A stretch of 64,000 nucleotides of DNA from Neckera pumila (Eukaryota > Streptophyta > Bryopsida > Hypnales > Neckeraceae). The first letter of the stretch is position 1, and each line of letters begins with the position of its first letter. A program made the translations under genes and the position numbers. The stretch spans positions 10,046,501-10,110,500 of the forward strand of contig OZ018411.1 of NCBI GenBank assembly GCA_963969595.1, in the 5' to 3' direction. Under the pieces are notes generated by a model. That model searched no databases, was not told the origin of the DNA, and saw only the letters and a list, made by a program, of their open reading frames with translations. Positions 34,801-49,312 of this stretch are shown piece by piece.

Positions 34801-37800
34801 GGTATTCCTTTTTAGCTTTCTCATTATCTGTTCACTTTCTAGTACTCCGTATTACTCAAATTTTTGGTCGTTTAGTTGATGAGGACTCCAAAAGGTCTGC
34901 AGTTCGTGAATTTCTTCTCAGCAACCTTTCCCATTTGTGACGGAAATAGTGTGAAGACTACCTAGATTCTGCACTAGCGACTGCGTATGCATCGCCCAGT
35001 GGCCATGGTCTGCTATGTATATACTATATGCTCGGTTTGTTTATGTCCATAGAATCTCATCCTTTCGAAACTACTAAACATTTCTTCATTGATGCAGATC
35101 GGAAGATACCGTACATTGCTTTCCCACAATTCTTGCATATGGGATGTGTCTCTATTACCAACACCAAAGCAAGCGTCAGCTCTCCAGCTAAACAATGAGA
35201 AAGACTGTTCGCTTGGTGGAGCATTTGCGACGTGCTCTGCTGACGGGTCAATTAGGTTGTGGAATCTCGGTTCAGGGCAAGAGAAGTGTACTTTAGGATT
35301 GAATGCAGCTTCACTGCGGCCTCCCAATATTTATAGCAAAGACGTTTTGGGCGTTCTATACATAGGTGAGCCAATATGAATTCCTGCAGTAGTTTGCTTG
35401 GGAGAAGGAAATTGCGGTAATGTTGCATGATGTAGCATCCTTAAGCGTCACTGTGAGGACAAGTTTGAGCTTTCAGGTGTATTTTGAATTCATGCAACTC
35501 GCTTTCTATTGGAGAGTGCATACTCTTCTGGCTGAATATCGCCATGCACCTAAAATGTATTGCTTGCTAACCTAAAACACATATCTATAACAGAAATAAA
35601 ATGCTTTATTGCCTGCAGAAAATAGGGGAGATCAAAAGGATAAAAATGCCATGGATACGATAGATGGGGAATCATTGGATACTTTGCACGGGTTTCGGAC
35701 AATCTGCGCTAGTCCAGATGGCCAGCATCTTGCTGCTGGTGATCGAAATGGAAATCTTCGTATCTATGACTTGAATACGTTGAAACTGTTAAGCTTCAAA
35801 GTGCGTCCTCCTCTTGCTGCACGACATTGTTGTGGTATTTGAAAATTTCTGAGTATAAGTGAGTTGGAGGGTGGGTACTTGTATGACCTCACACGTATGT
35901 ACCAGTTGAAAAAGCCAAGTAGATGCAATAATCGCCATTCACATGCTGGAAAGCTGAAAGTTTTGCAGGAATGTTGACAGGAAGCACATAATGATGAATT
36001 GTTATCGTTGAGCTTCACTTCAAATACAAATGACAGATTGGTTGAGGAACCAGTCTGCATGCCCCTATTGGCTTCTGGAGGCAGAGATCGCCTTATACAT
36101 GTTTATGATGTGAACAGGTTGGACTCAATGTTCATGACTTGAATGCATATGCGTCCGGTGTACGTATTGAATACATGGGCTAGGATGTACTCAAGGATAG
36201 TCCTCTCTAGTTAGAAGAGGTTTTTGCATGTCTTCTTCTGATAAGGGCATTGCTTTGCAGGGGTTATGATGTTGTCGAGACCTTGGACGAACACTCAGCA
36301 TCCGTGACTACCGTGAAGTTCGCATGCAGTGGGTCGAAGCTCCTTAGCTGCAGTGCAGATAAGTAAGTATCCAAAGGTGCTCCACTTCTACATCATTTTC
36401 AAAATTCGACAATTTCTTCTCATTCATATCCGTTTGTAGATTCAAAGTTCGAGTGTATCCTTGGGTGTACTCCTTGAAACGCGAATACTTTGAATCCTTA
36501 CATTTAGAGCAGGATGAAGTCCTTACAGTGGATTATGCGCAGAACTGTAGTGTTTCGCAATGTGGTGGCTTCGGGCGCTGGATGCAAAAGTTCACGCTAC
36601 CATCAGGAGCTTTCACCACGAGGAACGTTCTATGACATTGACACAGATCCCTGCGACAAACTCGCAGTGGCTGTTGGGCAGGTACCGTTTATAGGTAGAT
36701 CAAAAGTGGCAGTGTGGCACTTGCGATCTATTTCTATACCTTGTGATTTTATGGACATGTCAATTTCTGTCTACGCCTAGTGGTTTTGTTCTTCTATCAT
36801 ACAACCCATGTACTTCTATTGATGATTGAAACTAGGATAAGAAGCTCAGCATCCTGAATTTGGCTAGTGGCAAGACTGTTCGATATCTGAAGCCTGAGGG
36901 TGATGTTGGAGAGCCTTTCAAGGTGACTTGGACTATATTATTTCACTTATTAATCCGCAACAAATTTGCAATTTACTTCAAATTAGAGTTAAAAAAAAAG
37001 CACTTCAGACGCCATCTTCTTCGTGGATCTGTTTGACGAAAGGTGTATTGATGTTCTGACATTCAATTAAGAGGAATGAACTCTATCCTATTTTAATAGT
37101 TTGGCTTAAATTAAGAGTCTGTTCATCTTAGGCCTTTTGTCAAGTCCCAAAGGTCAAGAAACATACAATTAACAATTCTGTTGTGCATTTGCACGCTTGA
37201 TGCTATGCGGCTCGACAGGTGCGCTTGGATCCCAGCGGTATGTATGTTATATGCTCCCATTCAGATCGAATATTGAGGGTGTACGACTTCCTCAATGGGG
37301 AACTTTTGGCTTATGCATCAGGGCATGCAGAAATTGTTACAGGAATGGTATTCCTTCCAGACTGCAGAAGACTTGTATCTGTAAGTAATGAGCCTTAAAA
37401 GCTTCCTATTCTAATGCAGTTACAATTTAGCGTGGCAACCTTTTACTTCTGGTAGACATACTTGTGGTTATTGTCATCAAAACTGAGAGCGTTTCTTGCT
37501 ATGCATTGCGAACGTGTTGCTTATTGCGCTGGTAATGTGGATTTCCCAAGTAATATTTCTTGCCTGTCAATTTAATTTACTGTGCACAAGTTGCGGGCAT
37601 CGTTCAAAAATGAAATGCTTTACATTGCTTAAAACTAGATCACTTGCTCGGAAAATCTTGGTCTACCTGTTTCATTTTCTGCTGCGAATACAAACGCCGT
37701 GACTCCTGTTTGTGGTCAGTTGAGGTTTCGCCAGGCTGACTCAGATCTGAATTACACGGATTGACTTGGCATTTTGCTTTTCTCAGAAAAAGTTCAATTT

Positions 37801-40800
37801 TACATGTTTTTGAGCATCGTTAACAACTCACTGTCATGAGTTGACGAACTTGCAGGTAAGTGGAGACAGCTGCATCTTCATTTGGCGTCTTCCGCTTAAC
37901 ATGTCACGTTCCATGAGGAAACGTTGTATAGCAAACGCCGAGTCCCGACTGCCTCCTAGATGCTTGAACTCTGCCCCGACACAATCTCCCAGACACTTGG
38001 ATAGAACCATCAGTATCCCGAGAAGAGTTGATCAGGCAATACCCTTTGATCCTCTTGATGTGAAAGCAAAGGACTCTTGCCCAAACGATCAGAAAGATAG
38101 CTCGGTTCAGATAAAGCATGGGCAAGTCATAACCCTTTCAGCAACAGTACACGATTCGAGTTACAAAGCTGTTGATAGGCCTCATACAGAGCCTGCTGAA
38201 AGTAAAAAGGTACAGATAGTATGCCCTCAACTAGTTTTAAATGATATTAGGTTTGCTCATTCAGAACGAAGGTATCGCCGTTTGGAAATTGGTGTCGGGT
38301 TTTATGTAAGAGATAGATGGCTTCTGTGTGCAGCGCTTAGGACGTGACGGATACAAAGCTGTCTCCGAAGCCCTAAGAGAAGTAGTGCACCCTGTCGATA
38401 GTTCGAACGTCCGCAGTTATCCTGCTGAGGATCTTGGTACAAATCTTCAGCAAAACGTTCTTGAAACTCGGGCCTTACAACCTGAAGGCAGTCCGTTGCT
38501 GTCTGCGCAAGATGACCTGAGGTGGGCTTAATCCAAGAAGATGAAATCTACCTGCAACACCACTCGTAATTGGTAGTCAAATTTAATGATGTACTTTCTG
38601 AGTCTTTCTCAAGCGTCTGTAACTGTGTTTACTCAGATTTTCTCTTACAGTTGAAGATGAAAATCGATGACACCTATTGAGAAGTTGTCAAACTAATGTG
38701 GTAATTCTTACCGTCTTTGAAATTCAGGAGGGAGTCCCACTGGAAAACGGTGCACACTGTTTTTTTCGGTGAGAATGATTACTCTCATGATGAATCACTG
38801 TCGAAAGCAGGTCCTGAAGAGACAACAACATATGAAATTGACAGAAGGAACAGAGCTGGTAATGGTGCTGTTTCATCCAATACAATGAACGCCCCATTCA
38901 ACGCATTGGAAAAGAAATTTTCAGAGATATCATCTCTTAATACGGAAAAGAATTTGCAGGCAAGGTCAGATTCTGAGGACGAAGATCGAATAGTTACTGA
39001 CCTGTCAGATGCTGGCGAAGTTTCAGAAGCTCAAAAATCCATGTTTGCTCTAGAAAAAACTAAACATATCGACGAGGAAGGCGAGAAACCCGAACGGGCT
39101 TGTGAAGAAATTCAGAGCAGCCGAGAGAGGATTGATGTCTCTTCTGCAGGAGGAGAAACTCTTGAAAACTTTGGCAGCATCGATAAAGAAACTCTGGACT
39201 GTCATGCACAACCTACACGAGCGGAAAGAACTCCTAAACAAGACTTAAGGGCAGATGGGGAGTTTAAGCGGATACCCACTCTGGAAAAAACAAAGATCTC
39301 CATAGATACCGAGCTTATGAAGGTCAATGACGATGGCGGCGAAGACTGTGACTTGCAAATTCGCAAAGACTTATTGATTGGGCGCTTCCACAAAATTGCT
39401 TCGAACCAGAAGGTAAGACATAAGAGTGTTGTAGTTCTTCAATCATTGGGGCACAGGCATGTCATGAACATAAATGAGCATCTTCAATCGAGAGCTTAGA
39501 TCAGGACTTTCACTAATCCCTTGATACGGTGGTTAGTGTCGAACATGAAAACTTAAACTTTCCCATGCGCTTTTGACATCTGCAGGAGGAAGATTTAGAT
39601 AACAGTAGCTTTTCCACACGGTTTTTTGCGCGATCGAATTTACCCCACCCTCAAAGTCTATGGTTTGACCCATCCTTAAAAACGGAGGTAGAAATTGCAG
39701 GAGCCGACACTCAAGCCCTTTTACAGGATGAAGATCTAGAAAATAATCCAGGACGACTTTTAGCTGCAGAAAGAGAACGGCTGAAGCTGCGGGAGAGGCA
39801 GGTACAAAGGAACCGCACAAGTTTTTCTCCGGTCAGACTACCCTCGATATTGCGATGAGAGAGAGTAAGGAATGCGGAGTTGTACAATTAGTACTTTGCA
39901 GATCGTTTGTTTGTAAATCCCAAAGGCCAAAGAGATCAACACCTAGGATTGGGTTGATCTAGATTGACTACAGCATCATCACTCTCTCGAAATTTAACAA
40001 TCCAGATATTGCATTCCTGCCATTAGTCGAGAACGATCTCTCATTCCCCACAGAACTGGTCAACTGGGTCATTCAGTACTTGACTCTTTCTATCCACGAT
40101 CATTGAATTTTTTCTTGTTTCCTAGTTGAAGGTTGGTCTTTGTGAGATGACAGAACAAAATGGCGATAGAGGTTCAACGTATGCGGGAGAGGTTGGTAAA
40201 TCTTGGGATTGCAGTCGCCGAAATTGCACACGACGGTGAGTGCACAGAACGCAAATGGGACGGAGAAGACAAATTTTCTGGCTATGCATTGCCCGCTGAG
40301 AGCCCAAACAAGCGGTCCGCATTTGCAGCTCATGATGCAGCCGAATTTCAAGATTCTTGTTTGCCGAATCCTCCTTCTGAATCACCTGGATTTGCTCAAC
40401 ATGGTGCTAAAAGGGCATCGAGTTTTTGTCTTCAAGATAGGATTGTAGATGGCACTGAGAGCTTGTGCTTAGGTGTTGTAAGCAAGAAAAATGGCATCGC
40501 ACTGTCAGCGGGTGAGTCTTACAACGTCGACGGTGCTGCCCCTTGTATGATGGGAACCCCTCGAACCCCTTCGGGCACTAACAACGTGAGGAATTTGGAA
40601 GGTCGGAAGATTGATTTATGGCAAATTAAGGCGAGAGAAGACCCTGAAGGTCGAAATAGGCTGAACGTTGAGGAGGAAATAGATGAGGAAATATCCTTGG
40701 CTGCACAGACTGCTAGTGTAAAACAAGATGAGAAACCTGTTGACAAGCAAGGACCAGGAGTTGAGGATGCTTCGATTTGCCGGCTTATAAAAATACCATC

Positions 40801-42414
40801 CAAAGCGGAGGTTGGACGAGTTTTAGCAAACAGAGGAGAAAGGAATGCCGCTGAACGAGGGTTAATTTCTCAGGAGCACAGTCCTTGCAACAAAGCTGCT
40901 GGCCCTCATGCTAAGTCTCCTGAAAGTGAGCTTGCAAGAAGAAAAGAACATGAGATTGTAGCGAATCACAAAGATGCTCTATCTTCAATAGCTACAGTAT
41001 CTCCAACATTCGGAGGAGCTTTAAAGAGTAGAGAAAATATTATGCCGTTCTTGGAGGAAGGAAATCATAACGTGGAACAGAGGCTGGATGGACGTCATTC
41101 AAATACCAAGCCGAAAGCTGACAGCCACGCTTCCATTCCTCCATCTTGCACATTCCCTACGTGTAAGGATTCATTGTCCACCAGATTCTTTGAGGCATCA
41201 AATTGTGAGAGGAGGGAAGTGCCTCACGAACACGAAGAAACAGATTTTCAAGGCGATTCACAGCTCATACGGACACAAAGGCTTTTCGAAAGATGCAAAA
41301 GTGTTAACATGAATGAATTCCTCGGTACGTTTCATGTGATGTCTTACTGGTTACTGTTTCTTAAGAGCAAAATAGTCAATCGTATTGGGCAGTTCATGCA
41401 ATCAACTGTAATCTTTGTTCAAAATGTGTGATATTTAAGTGGCATTAATCGCTCTAGACTTTGAGTAAGAAAAGTATTTGGAGGTTCTTTTCATCCGTTA
41501 GTACAAAATGCGAACGCACTTCCGTCATACTTACCTTGATAGCGAAAAGTCTGCTCTGATTTTGCAAAAAAAAATTTTACTTCGAGTAGCTCCCATCAGA
41601 CTCAATCAGCCTGTGTTTACCAACAGGTGAGATACCTGGCGTGGAAGCCCAAGACCGACCTCCTTGCTCTTCTCTAGGGCCTGCAGGTGAAGAACCTTGC
41701 ATTTCCACCGCATCGCTTCCTCGCCCAGTTGAAGATTATCAGAAATCTTTGTATGACTTGATGGAAGCAGCAGACAGAGCATCCTCGCTCTTCGGTGAAG
41801 TACGATCCATCTGTCGAAGAACTACACCAACACCTTCCGAAACACCTTGCACTCCTTCAACAAGTATATCACTTGATATATTATCTCTCAGTCGCACTTA
41901 TCAAAGATTGCTGCCTGGAACGCTACAAACTGTGCAAAGACTAGCTGATGAAGCTGCAGCATGCGGACTACCGTGTAACAGGGCTGTGACTACTGTCGAC
42001 AATGACAGCTTGAACAGTTTCAGTCCCGGCATAGGTGGGCCAAAAACTGTTCAATACTCTTGCTATTTAACAATGTGATCCGATCCTTGATTTTGTTTTG
42101 GATGAGTGCACCTAAAATATCTCATTATTGTTGCAATTGCAAATTATTCCACTCCCTTTGCGGCATATACTGTGCAATACAGTCGCAAGATGAGGTCTGG
42201 TAGAATAACCAACTTGAATTGAACAATGATCTGTCCCGCAGATTTGTTAAACAGCTCAGCAACAGGTTCAAGCATGTTCCAGTCAAGGCCAGGAACAGGT
42301 GCTTCTTCCTCACTGGCTTCAGTAGATGTGGAGGGATTCATTTCTCGCTTCTCGGAGACTCTGGCGAGCCAAGTTCTCGCCCTTGTTCACAGAGCTTTGC
42401 CTGGCAAGCAATAA
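31827..42414 (+). CDS. MABP1/WDR62-type WD40-repeat protein, 21 exons
   Basis: Exons: 31827-31874, 32114-32335, 32850-32958, 33246-33611, 33858-33913, 34230-34482, 34658-34713, 35098-35365, 35619-35800, 35981-36117, 36261-36362, 36543-36681, 36836-36922, 37219-37380, 37856-38209, 38334-38521, 38728-39412, 39586-39801, 40154-41324, 41627-42034, 42242-42414. All junctions are GT-AG and all phases close, giving 1793 aa. The N-terminal half is a double WD40 propeller. It has LERVIGLT and AYLAG near the start, FSPNG, GLLCxxH-like, SADKTVVFRNV, RGTFYDIDTDP, VAVGQDKKLSILNL and SGDSCIFIWRL, in the order known for MAPKBP1/WDR62. The C-terminal 900 residues are charged, Ser/Glu-rich and probably disordered, ending in a short helical segment. 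Animal relatives are JNK scaffolds and spindle-pole proteins; the plant role is not established. The start ATG is the first in frame and an upstream exon cannot be excluded. Confidence 0.93.
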
Positions 42415-43371
42415 TAAAGGGCACCAGGTGGACTTAAAAGAAATTTATTTGCAGATTGACAACCAGCAGCGTACTTGCTGGCGTAGGTAAGAATTTCTGA
42501 TCGTTTGGAGGTAACAGAATTTTTATCACATTAGCAAATGTTCAAATCTCTCTAGTTACACTGGAATTCTCAAATCTAACTGAAAGATTCGGCGGTGAAA
42601 TATAAAAATTAGCCTTCATTCTGGTCACTCCAAGAAATTCGTCCCTGCTATTTCTCCGGTCTATCTTTTGTTCACACCCAGGCCGTGCTCTCAGCCAGAT
42701 GTGCACACTCGCCTGGACTGGGCCCCAGCCTGTTGAAGCACGAAGAGTTGTATACAAAAAGGGTGATAGAGAAAATAAAATATGCATGTTTCTTATATAA
42801 TCGGAAGCATAAATGCAGTATAATGCTTTTTTGCAAGCTAGTGGCTGCCCACTCATCATCAATCCTTGGCTGTATGCAACTGTTGTAAGTGTATACTACA
42901 AGAACATGAATGGAGCTTTATGTATCCTTCAAATGTCCAGTATGTCATGCACAGACGTTGCAACGTTTACCTGATTGCATCAGCTTTGCGCATCTCTTTT
43001 CCAACAAGTAACCTAGTAGAAGGAATATAATAAGTAATAGTGTACAACAAAATTGTGTTTTCTCTCGTCATGTAACTTGGGAAGTTGGTAGTCTTCTGTA
43101 GGAACATTATTTTGAAGGTCCCTTAATCTACTGAAATGGACACTCCGAGGTAAGCAAGCCCTCACCAAAGAATATCTGAATTCTCTTTCCCGGCCATAAG
43201 GATCTTGGAGTCCCTAAATGAAGGAATGTTGGTCCTTAATATCGTAATGGACCAGCCGACGCTTCTGTAAATAGAATCTCCTTCAATGAATAGTTTTTCT
43301 ACGCTGTTAGTCGACTCAAAGTAGCTGAGTCTAGAATGTCCAAGTCAATTGGTGATTTTCACATTTGACAA
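42415..43371. other. intergenic region between convergent genes
   Basis: The WD40 gene (+) and the transporter gene (-) end towards each other here. The region should hold both 3' leaders and polyadenylation signals; none is distinctive enough to call. Confidence 0.5.
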
Positions 43372-45605
43372 CTAATGAAAGACTCGCTCACCCGTTGCAG
43401 ACAAGACCCAGAACACGGTGCTGGCAATGTACATAACCGAAGTCAGGGTGAGAATCGACTGAAACGACCCCAAGCGTTCAATGAAAAAGCCAGTGCCCAT
43501 GGTGCTAATGATCGCTGCCAAAGTGCCTGCTGTGTTAGACATACCTGCGATATAATCCACACATGTTGGTATCAGAATTACTTCCGCAGTAGATTTCGCA
43601 ATTCTTCTTCCACTAGAACAGTTGAAATCTCTTACCATGTAGAACACCTGCATACTTGGGCCCAATCTCCTGGTAATTGACGAGGAAACCTGCTTGACTG
43701 AAGGCACTTAAGCCCACAGCGGCAGTGAGCCAGGCTGCGGCGACCATGGGATGACTGACAGCGTTCAGTCCCAGGAGAGCCACTGCCGGTCCCAGGAAGC
43801 CAATGGATTGCATGATCTTGCGTGTGGTTGTCACCGAGACACCAGCTTGCACAAGAGTATCGGAACTGGCGCCGGCGACGAAGCCCACGGCGGCCATCAT
43901 CGCCCACGGCAATGCGCTGAACCACGCCGCGTCCTTGAGGTTCACTCCCAGCACCTAAACACCACCTCAAAATCATCAGTTTAAGGACGATTTACTTCAT
44001 TGACCTTGACTGTGAACGAGGAAGGAAGCACAGTAGCAATCATCGGAGCAGAATGTGCTCACCGTGTTGAAATACACCGGCATCCATCCCAGCAGAATAA
44101 AGTAACCCTGCACAAGAAAATAGTCAGTGTCAGCCTTAAAAACCATTACTGGGAGCAACCCGAAGTCACGCAGTCTAAGCTTATGTGACGTACCCAGTTG
44201 TTCATGAAGTTGGCCACTATGATGGCCCATGTGGGCAGCTTGGAAAGGAGAAGACGAAATGGTGGAACAACAGCACTGGATGAGGTAGCTGAATTTGTTG
44301 ACCCAGCGGTGGCTATCACATCCTCATTTCCTCGTTTGATGTACTGATACTCCTCCCGTGAAATCCTAGACTGGTTGAGTGGATTGCTAGTGATGACAGC
44401 CAGCCATACGGCCAGCCACAGAAAACCTGTGAATCCAAACGCCACGAACGGTGCTTTGACGCCGAAACGAGTGGTAAGAAGCGTGGGCGTCAGGATCAGC
44501 CCAGAGACGCTTCCCAGATGGAAGCCCGCCATGGTCATTCCCACTGCTCTAGACCTCTCTGTGCGAGGAAACCACCTGGAAACGAAAAACGTGGATGCTC
44601 AGAAAATTATGGTCACCAAATCCATCCCGAGATGACACCACATGCATTCCGAGCATAGGGGTTACCAATCAAGCGCACTTGGAAATCATGTTGTTCATGC
44701 ACGGCATCGCCACACCCTCGGCCAGCCCCATGAGCACTCGGACCGCCAGCAACATGGGCAGCGACTGGTTCGCTGCCCAGGGCGTGAGCACTGTGGCGAG
44801 TGACCATAGCGCTACCCCCCACGCCATGACGCTCTTGCCGCCGTAACGGTCCGCCAGCGCTCCTCCCGCAATGGGTGACAGCAGGTACCCCCATAGAAAC
44901 GACGACTGCACGATTCCCACACAAATTGCATATCAGAGATCAGGATTGAAACGGAGGGTGGTCTAACTGAGATGAAGAATGTGGGATAGATTGATGCATT
45001 GCTGTCCAGAGATCAGGGTTGATCGAAGGAGATGAAGGTGGTAGAGATGGATTGAATTAGCGTACTTGTACAATGCCTGCGAAGCTCTGACTCCACCCAT
45101 GGGCGGCAGACATGGGCACAATTGCGACGGACATGACGACTCGATCGGCGTTGCATAAAGCCATAGCTATGGCCACCATGGCGACCACCTTGATTCTCTC
45201 CGAAGTGAGAAACGCCAACACCCCCGCTTCCTGATCTTCTTCCACCAGCACCGAATCTGCAGCTCCAGTCAACGCAACCTGACACCTCGTGCTTTTTGAT
45301 CCTGTGGGGCATGGTCGACAGGGTGATAAGATTTGTGAAGAAGACTCGAAATTCTCGTCTGGAGAGGAAATGGGTGCAATTAGGTCGCGGAGTGCTGCAA
45401 CAGGGTTTGTGATCCGCTGGGAGAGATGTAACGTCCGAGAAGTAAAGTGGGATTGATATTCACGTGACGAAAGTCTTTGCAAATTCGTTGATCCCCTTGG
45501 TGCAGTGTTCTTCGTCATGATATGTCGCGTCAGAGGAACACCATGTGAGGGGATGCAAGACGACGCCATCGCCAGCTCCATCTTCAATGTGCCGAATGAA
45601 TACAT
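43372..45605 (-). CDS. plastid PHT4/ANTR-type anion transporter (MFS), 6 exons
   Basis: Exons on the minus strand: 45605-45066, 44905-44679, 44575-44194, 44107-44063, 43954-43636 and 43544-43372. All junctions are GT-AG and the phases close, giving 561 aa. The N-terminal 120 residues or so are Ser/Thr/Arg-rich and acid-poor early on, as in a chloroplast transit peptide. The MFS core then starts with IKVVAMVAIAMALCNADRVV. Family landmarks follow: SSFLWGYLLSPIAGGALADR, then NNMISKWFPRTERSRAVGMT, GYFILLGWMPVYFNT, NYQEIGPKYAGVLHG and GMSNTAGTLAAII, ending SATGERVF as in relatives. This is the SLC17-like PHT4 group, with members moving phosphate or ascorbate across plastid membranes. The MAGFHLGSVSG and FGFTGFLW segments suggest the PHT4;4/4;5-like side, so the substrate is uncertain. 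ATGs at 45,581 and 45,569 are alternative starts. Confidence 0.92.
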
Positions 45606-48600
45606 TAATATCTCTGGAACCTTCCCAGCTAGACTCACTGCTCGCGGGCTCTGGAAGTAAATGGTTGAAAAGACTTTGGTGGAAATGTTCTTGTAAGTCC
45701 AGAATAAGCATGCGAAGTAGACTTTGATAGGCTAACTGTAATGGTCTCCCCAAGCTCGACATACATGCAAGACGCAGGAAGCAGAGATTGGAAGAATGGA
45801 AGGGCTAGGTCGAGAGCACACAAGTTAAGGTAGAAGCACCCAATTCGGATTCAAATCGTTTTTGGACACCTATAAAGGAACCTAAAGAAGACATGTGGGG
45901 ATCAAAGTGGTCATGTGGGGATCCAAAGTGAACAAGTGCGGTTCCAAGAAGTTGTCACTATCATGATGGAGATTCTCGTGTTGGCCAATCACCTATGTAT
46001 GATCCAAGATTGAAGTGTGTCTCTTTCGGGTGTTTGTGTGTCCACTTTGGTGTTAATCTGGTGTCCACAGTAGGTGCATCTAAGGAGTTGTTTTCAAAAA
46101 TTCATATTATATTCATACAAGCTTGGAAAAATACGAAACCAATTTTCTTGGTTTTCAAAACCATTTCCTAACAAGCGTATATCATTTTGTTTTGTAGCTA
46201 CCTTCAAGATCTGTAGATCAAAACAAGTGTACGACTTAGGTGCTTCTACCTTACAGCCAGGAGACAAGTACCCATGTGCGCACCGTCGCCCTCGTTTCAA
46301 GGACATCCAATAAAGACCTCGATAGGTCAAAAGCTGAGCCACCGGCAGTCGGAGCTTTTGGCCCTCGCTGGTGCATTGACTTGACTTCAACTCACACACT
46401 TTCATGCCAAAGTCGTTCGAGGTCAATCCACACGCGACACCGCGATCAGCATCACAACATTGAATACAATGTTCAAATCCACCATCGTGTCAAGCTAGCA
46501 GACCAAGCCTGCAGATCACGAACGGTATCCCAATCTCTTATTAATCTCTTACCCATGCCACAGGCTGAGCCCAGCTTCACAGGAATCCGGCCTCAGAATC
46601 TCTGCTCTCGGTAAGCTAATGCATCAAAATGATGCGCACTTGGTTCCCAAACTTCAGCTTTGCAAAGACTGGACTTACTGGAGCAATGGCAACATGCAGA
46701 AATAGAAGCACTTTAGATGAGCTGCGTACCGCGGCGCTGTGAAGACGGGTTGAATCTGGACAGTTTTTGGTGCATGGTCTTCGGTGACATTATGAGGACA
46801 AATGGAAAGACGAGGGAGAAAAGGGTTGGGGCCTAAAGGTAGGCACCAAAACAGGAAGACTGAGCATTCATGCATCATGAAGATAACCACTGCCCTCGCC
46901 CAAAATAAATACTTGCGCTATGGGATAGACTGAGAGATGAGGAGGCAAGTATCAACTCCTGAACTCCTGATTCATGAAGGCCTCAATTCACCAACTCGCT
47001 TGTTTTCGGGGTTTGGGACTTCAATCATGCTTTGGTCATGGCCCTTGAATAGTCAAGCTATGTAGCTTTACAGAAATTTTGATGCCCTCATTTGAAGCTG
47101 CCGTGAGAGTTTTGATTAGGGGTCGATTGAGTCATAACATTCTTGAGAGGGGGTGGAGGGAGGTGCTCTTGTGAAGGAAAAAAGAACGATATTCTAACTC
47201 TAACCTTAACAACCAATCTCTAAGGTAGTTCGCCAGAAAATTATCATTTACTTGAGGCTTTGTTTTAACTCCAAAAGGACCATCTGTTCAATGAACACTT
47301 GAAAATTTGAAACTTTATAATCTTTCAATCCACTTGGTCACATGTGTTGAAATCTTTTTAACACAATCATGGTAGTCTATTACACTTTTTTTTGGTTGAG
47401 GTAAAAAAGAAAAAATGATTTTCAATTTTGAACAATGTACTAAAAAATGGCATAAACTTTGAAGTCCTTTATTTAACTCTATTTTCAATAGTTTTTGAAA
47501 AAAAATAAAATCATAGGATGTAGATTGTTTATTGCAATATTGCAACCATTGGACATAACTAAATTCTTAACAATTTTGTATTTTGAATTAGTCTCTATTT
47601 CTTTCTACTTACTATTTTTTTCCTATATGTTATATAATTCCAAATGATCTAAAATTTTCAAACATGTAGCCCACTTGCCTTGAAGAATGAATCCAAAGAA
47701 GCACCACCATTTTGGACATTTCTTCATACAAATGTGAGCTTGTAAAGTAAAGTTGCTCTGTTTTTATGTCAATTCAAACGCGAATATCTTGCAAAGCATG
47801 TAGTGGAAATTTTTGAAATATTTTCCACATGTTTTCAAATTAGCATACTACAAAATCTAAAAATCCTACAGTGTGACAAAAAAAATTATCCTCCAAAATT
47901 TGGTATTTGTACTAGGAATGACATTTTTAGAGTGTTTTTGATGAAAACATAGTTATGGATCTTTAAGGATTAAGTAGGATGTGTTTTAGAAACACAAATA
48001 CATTATTATAGAGTACAGGAGTTCATGTTTAATTTTTTTAAATGATGTTCTAAAATGCAAAATCAACTTCTAAGTAAAAAATGTTTATTTGGTCAATAAG
48101 TGTGCCAAAGATCATTGTAGGATGAGGAGTGAACTAGATGAAAATCTCATGTTCTTGCTAGATTACAATCCAATTTACTTGCATATTGTCCTAATATACT
48201 AAACAGTAGAGAGTGAAGACAATTTCAAAAAGTTTGATTGTATAGAATGTAAGATAATAACATTTGAAGTGAAATAAAAGTAATTGAATGTTGTACCCTA
48301 CTATAGTATTAAAGCAAGTTTCATGTACTAAAATAGATTTAATCTTTTTTGTGAAATCATTTTCCAAAAAAAAACTCATGTATAGATAAAGATCATATAG
48401 AACTTTTTAATTTTTTGTATTTACAAAACCATTCTAAAAACAAAAATTAATATATGGCAAAGACATTAGAAGAGATTTAGAGGCCTTAGAGGGCCATTTT
48501 AGGCCCATTCTCCAATCTTATCAAATTTAGTAAACAGCGCTACGGGCATGTCAGAATCTTTTTTTCCAATTTTTTTTTCAAATATCATTTTAAGCAAATT

Positions 48601-49312
48601 TTTTTTTTTCATTTTTTTTTATTTTTCAAAAATGACAAGGCAGCCGCTGTGCCAGCCAGCCAACTGTTGTAGTTGCAATTTGGTAGTCTAGGAATGTAGG
48701 GGAACTTGCGGACCTCCAAGACCTCCAAATCCTGTCTAATGTGTACCTCCTCTACCTTGATGTCCTATGCTTGAATTACCATGTAGATTCTACAAAATTT
48801 TGATTCTTTTTGGTATGAAAATTTTGCAGTATTAAAAATAAAGGCTAAATTAAATTCAATATAATAATAATTATGTTAGTTTTCTATAAACCAATTTTTA
48901 AAGGGAGTTGAAAGAGGTATCTATTCAATAAAATCTTGTGATAATACTACTAGCTGGCACATATACTAAAATGTCAAAACACTTGTTTTTTTGGTGACTT
49001 TAGTTTTCAACTACCAATCTAAAGATTATATCTTTTTTACATAAGAATTGAAAAAATAATACAATATATAAATTATGATTTAACATATTCATTTAAATCT
49101 TATTTTTAAAAATTTCTTATTTTTTTCAAATTATAACACCAAAAGACCTAATCACTTGAAGTTTTGCATTTTTTCAGTTCTCGTACTTAGAATAATAATA
49201 TGTGCTTAATTGTCCTAACATAATAAAATATTCTTTTTGTACCAAAATGATCTTTTAATGTACTCCTATCCTCCTGAAACTTTGAATTTGGACAGAGAAA
49301 GTAATACACTTA
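45606..49312. other. intergenic region, AT-rich, no gene recognised
   Basis: The first few hundred bases should hold the transporter promoter. The frames at 46,070-46,620 overlap on both strands and have no recognisable domain. From about 47,200 the DNA is strongly AT-rich with long A and T runs (for example near 48,600). Confidence 0.5.

Noticed and set aside
36440..36635. Open frame starting after a TTTGTAG acceptor in the WD40 gene
   Set aside because: Using the later acceptor GCGCAG at 36,541 gives SADKTVVFRNV in the family frame with closing phases; the other frame has no family match.
43372..43984. Plus-strand open frames across the transporter gene
   Set aside because: They are shadows of well-supported minus-strand exons.
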